Shown: positions 21,901 to 34,606 of the stretch, piece after piece | Layout: every line of letters begins with the position of its first letter | Numbering within the stretch: the first letter of the stretch is position 1 | Source of the DNA: Saussurea involucrata | Taxonomy: Eukaryota; Streptophyta; Magnoliopsida; Asterales; Asteraceae | Assembly: GCA_033807775.1 (NCBI GenBank) | Contig: CM066327.1 | Coordinates: 94,820,295-94,884,294 of the forward strand | Direction: 5' to 3' | Length of the DNA: 64,000 bases | The notes under the pieces: model-generated | What the model saw: only the letters and a program-made list of their open reading frames with translations | What the model was told of the DNA's origin: nothing | Databases searched by the model: none | Position numbers and translations under genes: made by a program

Positions 21901-23458
21901 AGTGAATGATTATGATTGTGAAATCCTTTATCACCCAGGAAAAGCGAACGTGGTGGCAGATGCACTAAGTCGACAAGAAAGAAGTGGAACGATAAAGGCG
22001 ATATCTTTAAGAGCGGAACTGCTTCCAAACATTTTTGACGAATTACTGAAGTGCCAATTAGATGCTTATCAAGAAGAAAGTTTGAAATCTGAACGGTTGG
22101 TTGGGATATCAGCATTGCTTGGGAAAGATAACCGTGGGTTGTTGTGTTTGGAGAATAGGATTTGGGTACCTCGTTTGGGTGGATTACGTGATCGTGTACT
22201 ACAAGAAGCTCATCAATCTCGATTCTCCATTCATCCAGGTACAAATAAGATGTATAGAGATCTGAAGCCATTTTACTGGTGGCCGGGGATGAAAAGAAGC
22301 ATTGCAAAGTATGTGGAGGAATGTACTACTTGCAAGAAGGTGAAGATTGAACATCAAAAACCGTTTGGTCAACTGCAACGATTAGAAATTCCAGTGTGGA
22401 AATGGGATCAGATCACAACTGATTTCATTACCAAGTTACCAAGAACTTCAAAGGGATTCGATTCTATTTGGGTGATTGTGGATAGGTTGACAAAGTCTGC
22501 TCATTTCTTGCCGATAAAAGAAACCGATTCTTTGGAACGTTTGGCCAAACTGTACATTAATGAAATAGTAACTCGACATGGAGTACCAATTTCGATTATT
22601 TCTGATCGAGATAGTCGTTTTACTTCTAGATTTTGGAGAAGCTTTCAAAAAGAGATGGGAACGCAGATAAAGTTAAGTACAGCATATCATCCTCAAACTG
22701 ATGGCCAGAGTGAAAGAACGATTCAGACCTTAGAAGATATGCTCCGGGCTTGTATAGTTGATTTTGGGGGATCGTGGGATACACATTTACCTTTGATAGA
22801 GTTCGCTTACAATAACAGTTATCATTCTAGTATTCAGGCGGCACCGTTTGAAGTATTGTATGGTAGGAAATGCCGAACGCCTTTGTGTTGGAATGAAGTG
22901 GGGGAAAAACAGTTAGCAGGGCCAGAAATAGTACAGTTAACAGCAGATAAGATTACTCAGATCCGGGATAGATTGAAAACGGCACAAGACAGACAGAAAA
23001 GTTATGCAGATCGACGCCGGAAACCGTTAGAATTTCAGGTTGGGGAATTTGTGATGTTAAAAGTTTCACCTTGGAAAGGAGTCATACGTTTTGGGAAGCA
23101 AGGTAAACTCAGTCCGCGGTATATTGGGCCATTTGAAATTACAGAAAGAATTGGTGAAGTAGCATACAGATTAGATCTTCCGCCGGAGTTGAACAGGATT
23201 CACAACGCGTTTCATGTGTCGAATTTTCGAAAGTGTTTAGTATCACCAGATCAGGCAGTATCTCTACCGGATATACAAGTGGATGAAAAGTTGAACTATG
23301 TGGAGGAACCGGAAGCGATAGTTGATCACAAGGTTAAAGTATTGAGGAATAAGGAGATCAGGCAGGTAAAGGTTCAATGGAAACATCATAGGGGTCAGGA
23401 TGCGACATGGGAATCAGAGTCGGAGATGAGAGCCAAATACCCTCATCTGTTCACTTGA
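18954..23458 (+). pseudogene. Element T gag-pol polyprotein, one frameshift
   Basis: Single gag-pol gene, 901 codons then 608 after a one-base loss in a T run (21629-21633, five T where six keep the frame). Order: Gly/Arg-rich N-terminus; Gag domain (about 85-260); three zinc-binding knuckles (Cys301/304; C319-x2-C322-x4-H327-x4-C332; C338-C341-H346-C351); protease FDSGA (Asp415); RT with KIDLRSGYHQ and FIDD. After the shift come RNase H (YSDAS, FTDHKSL, VADALSR), integrase (HHCC; TDF, SDRDSRF, HPQTDGQSERT) and a C-terminal chromodomain-like segment (ATWESESEMRAKYPHLF end). Chromodomains steer integration to marked chromatin. All catalytic motifs seem intact, so it may be only recently inactive. 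Confidence 0.95.
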
Positions 23459-23480
23459 CTGAATTCCGGGACGGAATTCT

Positions 23481-23496
23481 TTTAAGGGGGAGATGT
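23481..23496 (+). promoter_or_regulatory. Polypurine tract of element T
   Basis: TTTAAGGGGGAGATGT immediately before the 3' LTR; primes plus-strand cDNA. Confidence 0.9.
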
Positions 23497-25193
23497 TGTA
23501 ATAACCAGGTATTTTATTTAAATTAAAATATGAAAATTTTATAAGTCTTTATGTTAATATTTTACGGAATTAGGAGATAAGGGGTAAGTTTTAATAGTTA
23601 CTTGGAAGTTGGGGGTAAGTTATGCCAAAAGAGTAAAGTTTAGGGTTTAAGTGGTCTTTTTGCTAACCTTGTCTACCACAACCGACTTCAACAAGAGAAA
23701 TTGAGAATGATGTCTTCTCTTTTAGCCATTCAAAGTATAGTCTAGTGTTAGTGTGTGAGTGTGTGTACGGTTGTGAGAAAAAGAGAGAGAGATCGAAGGA
23801 AACAAGAAGAAGAAGGAATTCAAAGGTTGCTACAGAGATTTAAGTACTTAACTGCAGTAATTCAAGGTAATTAATCCATACCTTTATGTGTTTTAATTCT
23901 CTAAAGTGTTCTTGAGGTTTATATTTAAGTTCTTGGTGGGTTATGTTATTTTTAGAAGGTATATGAATTCTGGGTTTGGAATAGTGTTCTAATAGTAGTA
24001 TAAAACATATCTGCAAAGTTACATAAACATGCATAGTATAAATCTGCAAAAATCTGGGTTTTAGGATGAAACAGTAGGCTGAGATATTCATCGAAATCGC
24101 AGTAGGCTTATATTCATCGAAGTCGCAGTAGGCAAATATTCATCGAAGTCGCAATAGACAACTGCGACATTCAACGAAGTCGCAACAGTTGGTTGCGACT
24201 TGGCATTGAAGTCGCAATGGTCGTTTGCGACTTGGCTTGAAATCGCAGTAGTTGATTGCGATTCAAGTTTGGAATCGCAATAGTTGGTTGCGATTCCAGG
24301 GTGGAATCGCAGTAGTTGGTTGCGACTCCAGGGTGGAATCGCAATAGTGAATTGCGACTCCAGGGTGGAATCGCAATAAGGGGTTGCGACTTCGGGGGTG
24401 AAATCGCGATAGGAGACTGCGACTTGAGTACTGTTCATTGCGATTTCAGTTGGGAATTTTGTAAGTTTAAGTATTAAAAGAGATATTTGGTATTTTATCT
24501 GATTTCAGATTTTGTGAAGAATCGACCTACGTGATTGATCTTGGAAGAGTTTTTGTGATAAACACAAGAGGTGAGTTTTTAATTGAAATGTTTTCAAAAT
24601 GGAATACATATATGTGATTAAATGTAATATGGTGCATAAAGTGTTTATATGAATATTACATTGTATGAGTACAAGTTGGCCGGGCTTAGGACCGGTGAAA
24701 GTTGGCTGTACAAGGGACAGTGGTGTTGGCTGTATTTAGTACAGCGGTGTAAATAAATTAATTGGCTTGCTACCAATTAATATGGCCAAGGAAAAGAAAA
24801 GAGAAAGAGATGGAAAGATACATGATGCATGAGTCGTAATTGGTATTCTTATGTGAATTACGTGAATGATTATGTGCAAATGTTTCCTTTAACTAACGGG
24901 GATTTTCTCACTAGACCTCAAGGTCTAACCCTCATTTTTGTTTTAAAATATGTATTCCAGGTCATGGAGCAAACAAGAGACAATGATAGGATTTATCATG
25001 TTAGCTTTTGTGGATGTTGAATGATTATGAAGATTTCAGTTATAATTAGTAGTTGTTATGTATTTTACTTTATTCGAAAAAGTTTGTACCGAAAGACCTA
25101 ATTGTAGAATTTAAGGGACCAATTTTGGATTATGATATGTTATTTTGTGATGAATTATATGGAACTTGTATGTTGGGATTAAGGGGCGTTACA
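23497..25193 (+). repeat. 3' LTR of element T
   Basis: Near-identical to 16996-18691 (about 12-14 differences seen by eye), 1697 bp, followed by the TSD TTTTG. It includes the GTCGCAA array at 24082-24446. Confidence 0.96.
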
Positions 25194-25198
25194 TTTTG

Positions 25199-25389
25199 AG
25201 GGATTGATAGATAACTTGATTAATCTGGTTATAGTGACATAATTAGATTGATAGGTTATTTGAATGATCTTGTAATGTGAATATACTCTTGATGGTTAAT
25301 CCACTGTCTGTTTTTATAAGTTGAAGTATTTATTGTCATAACCTGTTATAACTTGAGGTTTAAATTGGATAAGATTTTGGGGTGTTTCA
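25199..25389 (+). repeat. B LTR 1, part after element T
   Basis: Continues the LTR from AGGGATTGATAG to GGTGTTTCA. The continuous version is at 43382-43578 and 49552-49742. Confidence 0.92.
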
Positions 25390-28300
25390 ATATGGTATCA
25401 GAGCACTAGTTTAAGCGAACTAAGTATGCTGATAAGATACTTAGACTTAAGCTGAGATGGAGTAGGTTATGATATGTGAGATATGGGTAGAAGTGTTAAG
25501 ACGGGATAGTCTTAGAGTCAACGAAAATACGTGAAATTAGTACTGTGACAATGGTAACGAGGATTCTCCTGTATGATATGTTCACAATTCCAATTAGCTA
25601 CTGTTATTATGAATATATATTTACACGAGCATGCTTATTTCTGAATTATTACAATGACTAACGATCGATAAGGTACGTTTTGTATGTGTGTACGTGCATA
25701 ACCATTTCTTATGGTTATCCCTTTATGTTATAGTAGAATGATGGTGAATACGCCACCAATGTCCTTTGAAGGACAGATCAGTATTGATTAGAGGTTGGAA
25801 GGATAACCTGGAATTGGCGGGACTCATGAAAGTCCGCCAAGGCAACCTTTAGTAGGTGGATTGATATGTGTGGAGATAGAGTATTAGATGATTGATCAAG
25901 ATGGAAATGGTATGACATGGTGGAGTATGTGGATCGTGGAATGCCAGTATAGCATGTGTTATAAGGCCGAGAGGGCGACCATTGGTCGGAAGTAGAATGT
26001 CAATGATAAGTTACGTAAGTAAGACGATTGACCTCGTTTGAGTAAGTAGCCTTCAATTGCGAGGAAAGTTTTATGCCTGGTATTTTAGTGTGTGTTACGT
26101 GAGTTTTCATGATTTCAAACCAAATGCATAAATAACAGTTTTTAGCGTTTGCGAAAGTGTATTTAAAGAAAAGGCAATCCCATTTACGTCGCACAACGAA
26201 ATTTTTGAAGTTTTTACAAAGTATTTCTTACTTTACATGAAAAGTTGAATTGTAGCAAGAAAGCGTTGGTCAGCAAAATGTTTAATAACTAACAGGAGTA
26301 TGGACCTATTAAACATCATATAAATAAGTGAGAGAACCGACTAGTTTATTTCATGTCGGTCAAACTTTTTCGAACTGTTGTCGTACGAAGAGATTTTCAT
26401 TTAGTATATTACCGTCGTAACAACACTGTTTTGGTTAAGAAGGATTGAGTTTTCAGAAATTTAATATGCAAACGATTCTCGAGATCGTTGTGCAGTACTT
26501 TGGGGTATGTGTGCCCAAGTTGTTCCCAGTAGGGTTATTTAAAATGAGAAAATGTGCGAAATGATTTGTCATGCATAAAGGCTATGAACTCGCTCGGTCG
26601 TAGAGTATTACGTTGTAAGCTAACAAAGAACTCCAAGAGTGGAGAGGTGTTGGATAAACCTTGGGAGAAAGTTTGTAGTTTTGGTAATTGTGTTCAAATG
26701 TGAGATGAACAGTGTGAGAGTCGAAAGTGGACTTTAGTGTCGGTTGTATGAGAGTCTGTACCCTTGTTCGCTGACTAGGAATACAGTTGCCGAGGGACGG
26801 TTGTGTCCGGAGGAAGAATTAGGTTCAGTTAGGGACCTTAAGGTTAAGGAAATGTCGACATGTCAAATATTGACTTTGAAGTCGATAGTTGTGTAAGGTG
26901 TATGAGACCTTTCGTCCGTCATTGGGTGCGGTCTGGGTGCGTCCCGCGTATGCCTGTGCGGACAGGAACAAAAACCGTGAGCGGTACCGGTATGCTGTTA
27001 TGCAGAGGGTATGCGCAAAGCAAATTTTATCGTGTACGACATAGTTAAGGATTTTGAGTGATTGACGAATAAATCACTAATGAAAGAAGTTTTGATTTAT
27101 TGTTGCACAATCGAAAGATATGTAGTCAAAGCACGCTTTTAATGTTTATTGTGGATGTGCATTATTTATGATGTATTACGTTCTAAAAAAATGTGAACAT
27201 GTGGGTTGGAGGATTTTGGTAAATCCGACCATGTAAAGTTTTAAGAGTGGTAAACCTTTGTTTTGGGGCCGATGGCCAATTAAGGGATTAAAAAGGGTAA
27301 AGATTTTGGGTAACAATGTATTTTGGTTTACGTAATCGTGTGAGTGACACATGTTTAACCAAACGTTTATTTTGGCCTTAAAGGCTTGATTTATATTCAA
27401 ATGAGTCTTTTGAATGTTTGTCAGTTTTAGTGACTCGAGATGGAGTCTTGGATGTGTTATATGCTTAACTGCTTTCTATTTGAACAAGTGTCGGTCTTAG
27501 GTGTAAAGACTGTTTGATAAATTTCGTGTTCTTAATACCTTTGGAACTAATTAACCTTGGCAAAATATATACATTGTGGAGTATAAAAGAGTTGCATATA
27601 CGTGTACATATATATATACCTGTACAATTGACTTCGTGGGGAAAGTAGCAATGAAGGGGTCGTAGGATTATCATGCCTCGGAGCGTATGTTGCATAATGA
27701 TCATTAGATCCTTTGAGTAGATGGCTCGGTTTTGAACTCAGTTGAGTCTTAAGAGCATTGACTCGATTTGATAAGCTCGACGTAGGCTTGGGGTTGAAAT
27801 TGCATGAATGATATTGTAATTGAAGTTTACTTGACGTGAATGCATTGGTTATCCTTTTGGGGTCATGTATAAATGTTAAGTCTTGAATCAGAAGTTTAAA
27901 AGTTGAAGGACCACCTTATGGGGATGGTAAGAACAGTGAAGGACTGTTTTGTTTAGATAAGTGTTTTACTTATGATGTGGAAGATTTATAAAAGATGAAG
28001 TACTAGAGACGAACAAAGGGAAGTGTATCGAAAATCATGAGTGGTAGTTCAACTAAAGTTGGGGAGGAGTTTTTTAGTGAAATAACCTCGGTTATTTGGG
28101 CGAGAAAACATGACTATAAAATGTTTTGTGTATGAGCCTATGAGAGACCTGGTCTGTGGTTAATGTTATGGGTGGAGATTGTACGAACGGGTAGTGGCAT
28201 GAATTGCCAAGATAGATATGTCAACTAGTATGTAATGTGAAGTCAGAAAGAGGGAGTATCCGAATGGAAGTTTTCGGGGATTCCGGATGGAAAGTACTAT

Positions 28301-29038
28301 TTGTCAATAAAGTTGATGGAGCATGTGGCTTGTAAGTTGGTGTGGTATAGTGAAGGCAAAATCGTTAAGGAATATAAGTTGCTCCTTATGTGTGAAAGAA
28401 TTGTACGAGAAAAGATTAGTTGAAGATCTAAGAATAGGTAGTAACTTCGAACGGTAATGTAGTTTCAAGATAACTTGGTTAAATATTTTAAGTTAGAAAT
28501 CTTAGTGAAACTGCTTGGTTATGGTTTGTAATGAGAAAATACTATCGATATGTGGAAAGTTGGGAGAAAGAGACAAGTAATACTTGAAAGATAGTATTCC
28601 ACGCTAACGTGGGGAAGAAATGATAGAAAGATTGGACTTAAGAATGTAGTCTTACTACAAGTTCATTGGAGTTATCACCTTTGATATACAACCCTTTAGT
28701 GCTTGGTTGAGACGTGTTTGTGTGGTGCGATAGTGATGTGAGAAGGTGATAACATTTTGTGTCGAAGAAACGTGTAAGTCATGGATGCAATGATGGATTT
28801 CCGTAGTTTTTGAAGCATAATTGATGAGAAAAGTTGTTATGAGAAGGAGCGGGAATCGTTTTTAGAAAAACCTTTTGATAAATTACAATCTAAGAGAGTG
28901 AATATATGTATAATGGTATTATATCTTTGAGTTGTTAGTGTGACTTTAGAGTCGGAAGAGAATATGTGAGATAGGTACCCTTCTTTGTTTACCTGATTTG
29001 GATTTTGGGGACGAAATCATTTTCAAGTTGGGGAGTAT
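25390..29038 (+). other. B internal region, copy 1 (no coding capacity)
   Basis: 3649 bp from the primer site (TGGTATCAGAGC at 25393) to the polypurine tract (AAGTTGGGGAG, 29025-29035) and LTR 2. No gag, protease, RT or integrase motif is visible in any frame; the longest open frames are under 80 codons. The small frame at 26860-27048 is conserved in copy 2 only because the two DNAs are near-identical. The 3' end GATTTTGGGGACGAAATC resembles the end of Tekay-like chromoviruses, suggesting the ancestor. Confidence 0.88.
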
Positions 29039-31111
29039 TGTAACATCCTAAATTTTCAATAATATTATTTTAATAAGAATTGGGATCTAATTGTATTTTG
29101 GTTTAAAACCTCAAATTATGTGGTAATTTTATAATTCATTAAGGTTAAAATACAAGAGATGAAAGTTTGGTGTAAATTTTGGAAATAATGAAACTTGAGG
29201 GTGCTTTTGGTTATTTGCTGAAAGTGTGTATGGATAAAAGGTTAGAGCTGAGAAATATCTCAGTACCTTGTTTAGAGTCGGCAAAGAAATTAGAGGAAAA
29301 AGGGAGAAAGAGAGAAAGAAGAGAAAGCAAGCCTTGTTCATCATTTTGGTAAGAAATTGATAGTGGCTTCTAATAAAAATCTGTGTAGTTATATGTTTGT
29401 AAAACGAAGTGGATTATGGAATAGGTTTTTGGAATCACAAACATCTGATTTGAGGAATCAGCTTGTGCAGGAAGTGGTTTTTGCAAGCAAAGGTGAGTTC
29501 ATTCGATTCTTTGTACAAATCGGTGTTTTTAAGTTATAGTAACCTTGGTATATTTGTATGAACTGACTGAGGATTGATTAGAATGAGTAGATTGAACTGA
29601 TTTCATGTTTTAAATCGATTTGAGGACTTGTTGAGCGGACAGTACGCAAAACCTTGAATGTCCCGGTACTTGAATGTCCCGGTACTTGAATGTCCCGGTA
29701 GTTGGAAGTCTCGGTAGTGTCATGTCCCGGTAGTGGCAAGTCCCGGTAGTGGCAAGTCCCGGTGGAGTCCCGGTATGTTATATTATCAAGTCCCGGTGGT
29801 TTATCAAGTCCCGGTATGCTATTTTAATTGGAGTCCCGGTATGCTATATTAAGTCCCGGTATGCTATTTTAATTGGAGTCCCGGTATGCTATATTAAGTC
29901 CCGGTATGCTATTTTATTTGGAGTCCCGGTATTGGAAATCCCGATATTGGTTTCTGAGTTGTTTTGCTGTTACGTATTGGAGTCATTTTAAAGCGAAATA
30001 TAGGGGTATGGGTACTCGTTTTGAGTGTAAAATAGCATTTGAACACTTTGAACATGTTTTTATGTGCCAATTACAAACCCAAAGTCTTGTGATTGACGTC
30101 GGTTGTTCGGATGCTTTTAGCTATGGTTTTGAATAAGGACTGAATAAGATATTCTTAGATTTGAGAATATGTTGTGAGTTTATTCACTTCACTCTAAAAT
30201 TAGCCATTGAAATTGATATAGGTATGTCTTAAACTATGTCTAAATGCTTGGGTATGATTTAATTGAAAGATAGTAGGCTCAATAACTCGATTTTGTGAAC
30301 TGTCTAAATGAAGAAGATGATGAATAGTGCTTGAGCAATTATCACTTTGTTATGAAACTGATTTTAACATGAGTTGTCGATAGTTGTAAGGACTTGTCAT
30401 CATCAGTAATGAGTCCAAATAGATGACTATGAGTTATGCCATGATTGATTCCCGTGCTAAATTGCAAAGAGGGGATAGTTGAGAAGTCGAGATGTCGAGA
30501 GATTAATATTCTTCATAAATGTATATATAGAATATGTTTTGAGATAAATATATTGTATGTTATGCACATATAATAGTAAGGGTAATAATACTTATGTATT
30601 GTGTGGCGATTGCTAGAAATAGGCATCCAGTCATAGTAGGGCACCTGGGTACGGTCTAATGGGAACCGAAATACTTGCCATTTGACCAAGGGATGTAATT
30701 TCTAGTGAACGAGTGTATCTTGAATCATCGTGAGGGCCCCGGTTGTGTATCGCGATATATTAATCCCATTGGGGTCAGTGATTCTGAGATGGTGAGGACG
30801 TGAAATGTGGAATAGGCAGATTTTGATTTGTAATTCCTATTTCGAATGGAAGATCGGAGATTTCCATTTTATAGGGAAGATCGGAGATTTCCCAGTTGTG
30901 AAAGGAAGATTTGAGATAGGCATAAAGTAATTTGTAATCTCTACTTCCGGATTAAGATATAGGCAGGTTTTGACTTGTAATTTCTTGGATAAGAGTATTG
31001 ACTTTGAATCTGGGATGATTTATGGTAAACTCTTGGTAGTAATATTATGGCTAGATGAATTAGTCATAATTATGGAAGTGGGGTAGATTCCCAGTAGTTA
31101 AAGGAGTTGTT
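29039..31111 (+). repeat. B LTR 2, part before element C
   Basis: TGTAACATCC start; interrupted at 31111 by element C (TSD TTGTT, 31107-31111 and 43172-43176). Contains the CCCGGTA array at 29657-29945. Sequence variants agree with LTR 3 rather than LTR 1. Confidence 0.93.
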
Positions 31112-31439
31112 TGTTAGAGCATTATTGTATTCAAGATTTATTGTAAAGTCTTGTAATTAGTCAAAGCTTGAAAAGTCTAATGTAAAAGTCAAAGTCATGA
31201 AAAGTCAAAGTAGATTAGATTTAATGCTTTGTAATCCTAGATATAAATAGGATTAGTTAGCTTAGATGTTAAGTAAGTAAAAAAAAGAGAGAAATTAATT
31301 AGTGATCTTAATTGTAATATTCTAGAGAGAGAAGTGAGAGCATTCTAGAAAGAGAAAGTGCATAATTCCTATGTAAATCTCTATTATGTTCAAGATCAAT
31401 GGATGATTTGATGATTACCTAATAGAAACTGGTTTATCA
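31112..31439 (+). repeat. 5' LTR of element C
   Basis: 328 bp with a TATA-like ATATAAATAGG (about 31240-31250). It differs from the 3' LTR by about one base in an A/G run. Primer site TGGTATCAGAGC follows at 31442-31453. Confidence 0.95.
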
Positions 31440-32225
31440 TTTGGTATCAGAGCTTTGGGAGATTGAATTGTGTGCAAATTCGTCCAATTTCTTGAAGATT
31501 TGAAGATTTTTTGAAGATTTTTGAAGAAAATCTCCATTGTTGAAGAACTTGAAGAACACAAATGGGTTATGCATTTCTTGTTTGTTTTTTGATTTGATTT
31601 TGATTGCAAAGTGTTTCTCCATCATTTTAAATCTGTTTTGCATCATCAATTTCATAAAAACACATCAAGAATTGATCAATTTGAAGATTTTGAAAAAAAA
31701 TTGTGTTCTTGAAAAAGTGTGTTGTGAAGTTTTTTAGATTGTGATTTTGCAAAATATTGATGTTTTGATTCGTTTTTGTGCAAAATCCTTTTTAAAAAGT
31801 GTTTTTGAACATGTTTCAATCATAAATTTCAAGTTTTAATCTATAAAAATCACTATTGAAATTTTTGATTGAATGTGTTCTTGAGGTGTTCTTGATGAAA
31901 ATTCTAGATCTTGAATTTTGATCCAGAATTTTTAATTGAAATGTTTTAAAATGTGTTTGTGATTGTTTTGATCTTAAAAATCAAATAACTAACATTGTTT
32001 GTGAGTTTTTGTTCTTTTGCAGAAAATTAACAGCAAAGTTAAAAATGAATTCGTATGCTACATGACTCAAGGATTTCGAATCACACATAGTAAATGTGTG
32101 CTGAGTTTGTGTGATTCAGCTGTATGCATGTGTGCTTGAAACCATGAATTCGGATCCTTCATACTCACTTTTTTAGCTGTGTGTTTGTATGGTTGTGCTG
32201 CATGTGTGTATGCTTAATTTTTAAA

Positions 32226-32367
32226 GAATTCGGACCCTTCTTGACCAAGAATTCGGACCCTTCTTGACCAAGAATTCGAACCCTTCTTAAACCAAGAATT
32301 CGAATCCTTCTTGTAATCAGAATTCGGACCCTTCTTGAAACTAGAATTCGGACCCTTCTTGAAATCA
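32226..32367 (+). repeat. GAATTCGGACCCTTCTTG tandem repeat in the C leader
   Basis: Six units of 23-24 bp in the untranslated leader of C. The minus-strand frame 32165-32380 is an artefact of it. Confidence 0.88.
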
Positions 32368-32380
32368 AGTACGAAACCAT

Positions 32381-32850
32381 CTCGCCGGAAAATCTAGTGG
32401 GTCTTCACAAATCAGTGTTTGATCGAGTTTTGTTGCTTGGATTCGATTGATATTTGTTTTAGGATAGCATTGCAACAAAAATTATCGAATTTGGTTGAGA
32501 GGCGAAGAAGATATTGTCGTGTGAAATCTTCGCCGGAAAACCGGGCTTCGCCGGAAAATTTGGTGGGTCATCGGAATATCGTGCATGATCGAGATTTTGT
32601 CGTTGGAATAGCTTGGTATTCGTTCAAGTATCATAACAAAATAAATGTCATCGATTTTGGTTGAGAAACGAAGATGATATAGTTGTCTGAAATTACTCGC
32701 CGGAAAATCGTATCTTTGACCGGAAAATCGTGGGTCACCAGAAAAAGTGTTGCATGATCGATTTTAATTGGTTGGATTTGATTTGTCATCGATTAGGGAG
32801 TGCAATGCAACAAGTTTCGTCAATTTTGGTCGAGAATTGAGCAAGAAAAC
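32381..32850 (+). repeat. ~150-bp degenerate tandem repeat (GCCGGAAAAT units) in the C leader
   Basis: Three diverged units beginning at about 32383, 32530 and 32696, each with one or two CGCCGGAAAA cores, GGGTC and GATCGA(T/G)TTT. They are followed (33010-33260) by an AT-rich stretch of TTTTAGTCCCT-like units. No coding function. Confidence 0.7.
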
Positions 32851-33999
32851 TGAAATCTAAACTCTCAGATCGTTGTGGTTTTTTTTAGTGAAGATGATGA
32901 ACAGTACTAACAGAGGTTGTTAGTACTCCGTTAGTTTTCTGACAAATTCGATCCTTTTTTCCGTTAAATCAGTCAGAGTCAGTTAGTATTGTTCCGTTAG
33001 TTGGTTAGTTTTAGATTTGTCAGTTTTAGTCCTTGCAGTTTAGTTTAAGTTTATTACATTTTCAGTCCCTGAAGTTTTAAAGTTCTAGGTTTTTACATTT
33101 TCAGTCCCTTGACTTGTTAGTTTTAGATTTTTACACTTTTAGTCCTTAGAGTCTTAAAATTCAGTTTTTGTCTTTTTTAGTCCTTGTTTTTGTTGAGTCT
33201 TAGTATTTTTCATTTTAGTCCCTATATTTTGTATTTTTGACATTTTTAGTCATTTTAGTATCAAATTTTTGTTATTTTACCTGCTTTTAATCATAACTGA
33301 CACATTTTCTCTCATTTTGCAGGTTTGACGATTAAAGTCCAATATTTCCGCGCATATTTTTCAGAATTAATTTTTGGAAGACAAATTTATAATTTGTTTT
33401 TTTCAAATTTTATTTTTGAAAATCTTTCTGACTTTAATTGTGTTTTTATGTTTTTCTGATTTTTTTACGAGTGTGCACATAATTCTAACTTCTAAGCGAA
33501 GTTTCTTTTGACGATCACTCTATTAGGTATATTTTTGTTAATATTTTTCATCTAATTTTTTTGTGTTTCTTTTCAGGTTTTCTTCAAGATGTCTACTTAT
33601 ACAGAAGATGGGGTTTTAAGATTGAAGCAAACTATTAAAAAGGAGATACCCCAAATTGCAAAAGTTCTGGTTAAATCATCAAATGAAAGTTTGCAACAAA
33701 CAATTTTGCAACAATTTATTATACCAGAAATACCTCCAAAACCACAAGTTTTTGTTAAACCAAATAATAAAATTTTGCAACAAGTTCTTATAACAGAAAA
33801 ACCTTCAACACCACAAACTTTTGTTAAATCTAATAATGAAAGTTTGAAGCAAACTATTGTTAAATCCAATGGTGAAGGTTTGAAGCAAAATTTTGTTAAA
33901 ACTAATACTTCAAATCCTTCAACTCATCAAGATGACATTAAGAAGCTTGAAGAAAGTATAAAAGCATTGGAGGAAGAAAATGCTAATCTGAAGAGACAA

Positions 34000-34606
34000 T
34001 GAAAGTCCAGGATACACTCTTACAATCAAATATGAACAATTAAGATCGTATTCACAGCAACTGGTCATATGATTTATTAACAATCTGTGAATTACAAGAT
34101 ATTACAATGAATTTCTTTAAATGGATTCACCAAAGATTATATCAAAGATTTTCTCAAAAAGATTCTTTTAGCTACAGTTGCTAACTCCTATATATACTGT
34201 AGAGAATAGCTAAAGCTACAGTACATATGAGAAACAGACTAATAGAACAATTACACGTGTCCTAATTAGTAACTGAATATAACAGATAATATCCCAAGAT
34301 ATGAATTCTGAACATACTTCTGAATAAGCGCTTCAGAACATTTGTCTTCATAGTCAGAAGTTCTGAGTCTCCTACTCAGAACTCTGAACCTTCTAGTCAG
34401 AATCCAACACTTAGAATCTTTTTGAGATTTCTCACTCAGAACTTCTGAGTCTTCTACTCAGAACTTCTGAGTCTTCTGACCAACTTCCATACTTGTAATC
34501 TTTTCATTATTCTCTGATCAGAACTTCTGAGTCTTCTTACTCAGAATTCTGATTCTTCAGATCAGATCTTAACAGTTGTGTTTTTGACAAAACTCTAGAC
34601 CTAACA
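34000..34606 (-). repeat. 3' LTR of element D
   Basis: 607 bp, TGTTAGGTCT...ACTTTCA in element sense. Rich in ACTCAGAACTTCTGAGTCTT palindromic units (about 34365-34560), which are also in the 5' LTR. Confidence 0.92.

Larger units (their letters stand above)
16996..25193 (+). mobile_element. Element T: complete Ty3/gypsy chromovirus (Tekay/Del-like)
   Basis: Complete 8.2-kb element with LTRs 16996-18691 and 23497-25193, primer site, gag-pol and polypurine tract, bounded by the TSD TTTTG (16991-16995 and 25194-25198). The empty site is visible twice in the other B LTRs (AAGAGATTTTGAGGGATTG near 43379 and 49545). By eye the two LTRs differ at about 12-14 of 1696 positions, so it is a young insertion, younger than B. 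The only coding defect I find is a one-base deletion in pol. Confidence 0.96.

Noticed and set aside
22448..22648. Minus-strand frames within T pol (also 21825-22307, 20594-20830)
   Set aside because: Shadows of the gag-pol gene.
26860..27048. 62-codon frame conserved at 45049-45237
   Set aside because: Both lie in near-identical internal copies of B; no family, and differences do not favour synonymous sites as far as I can see.
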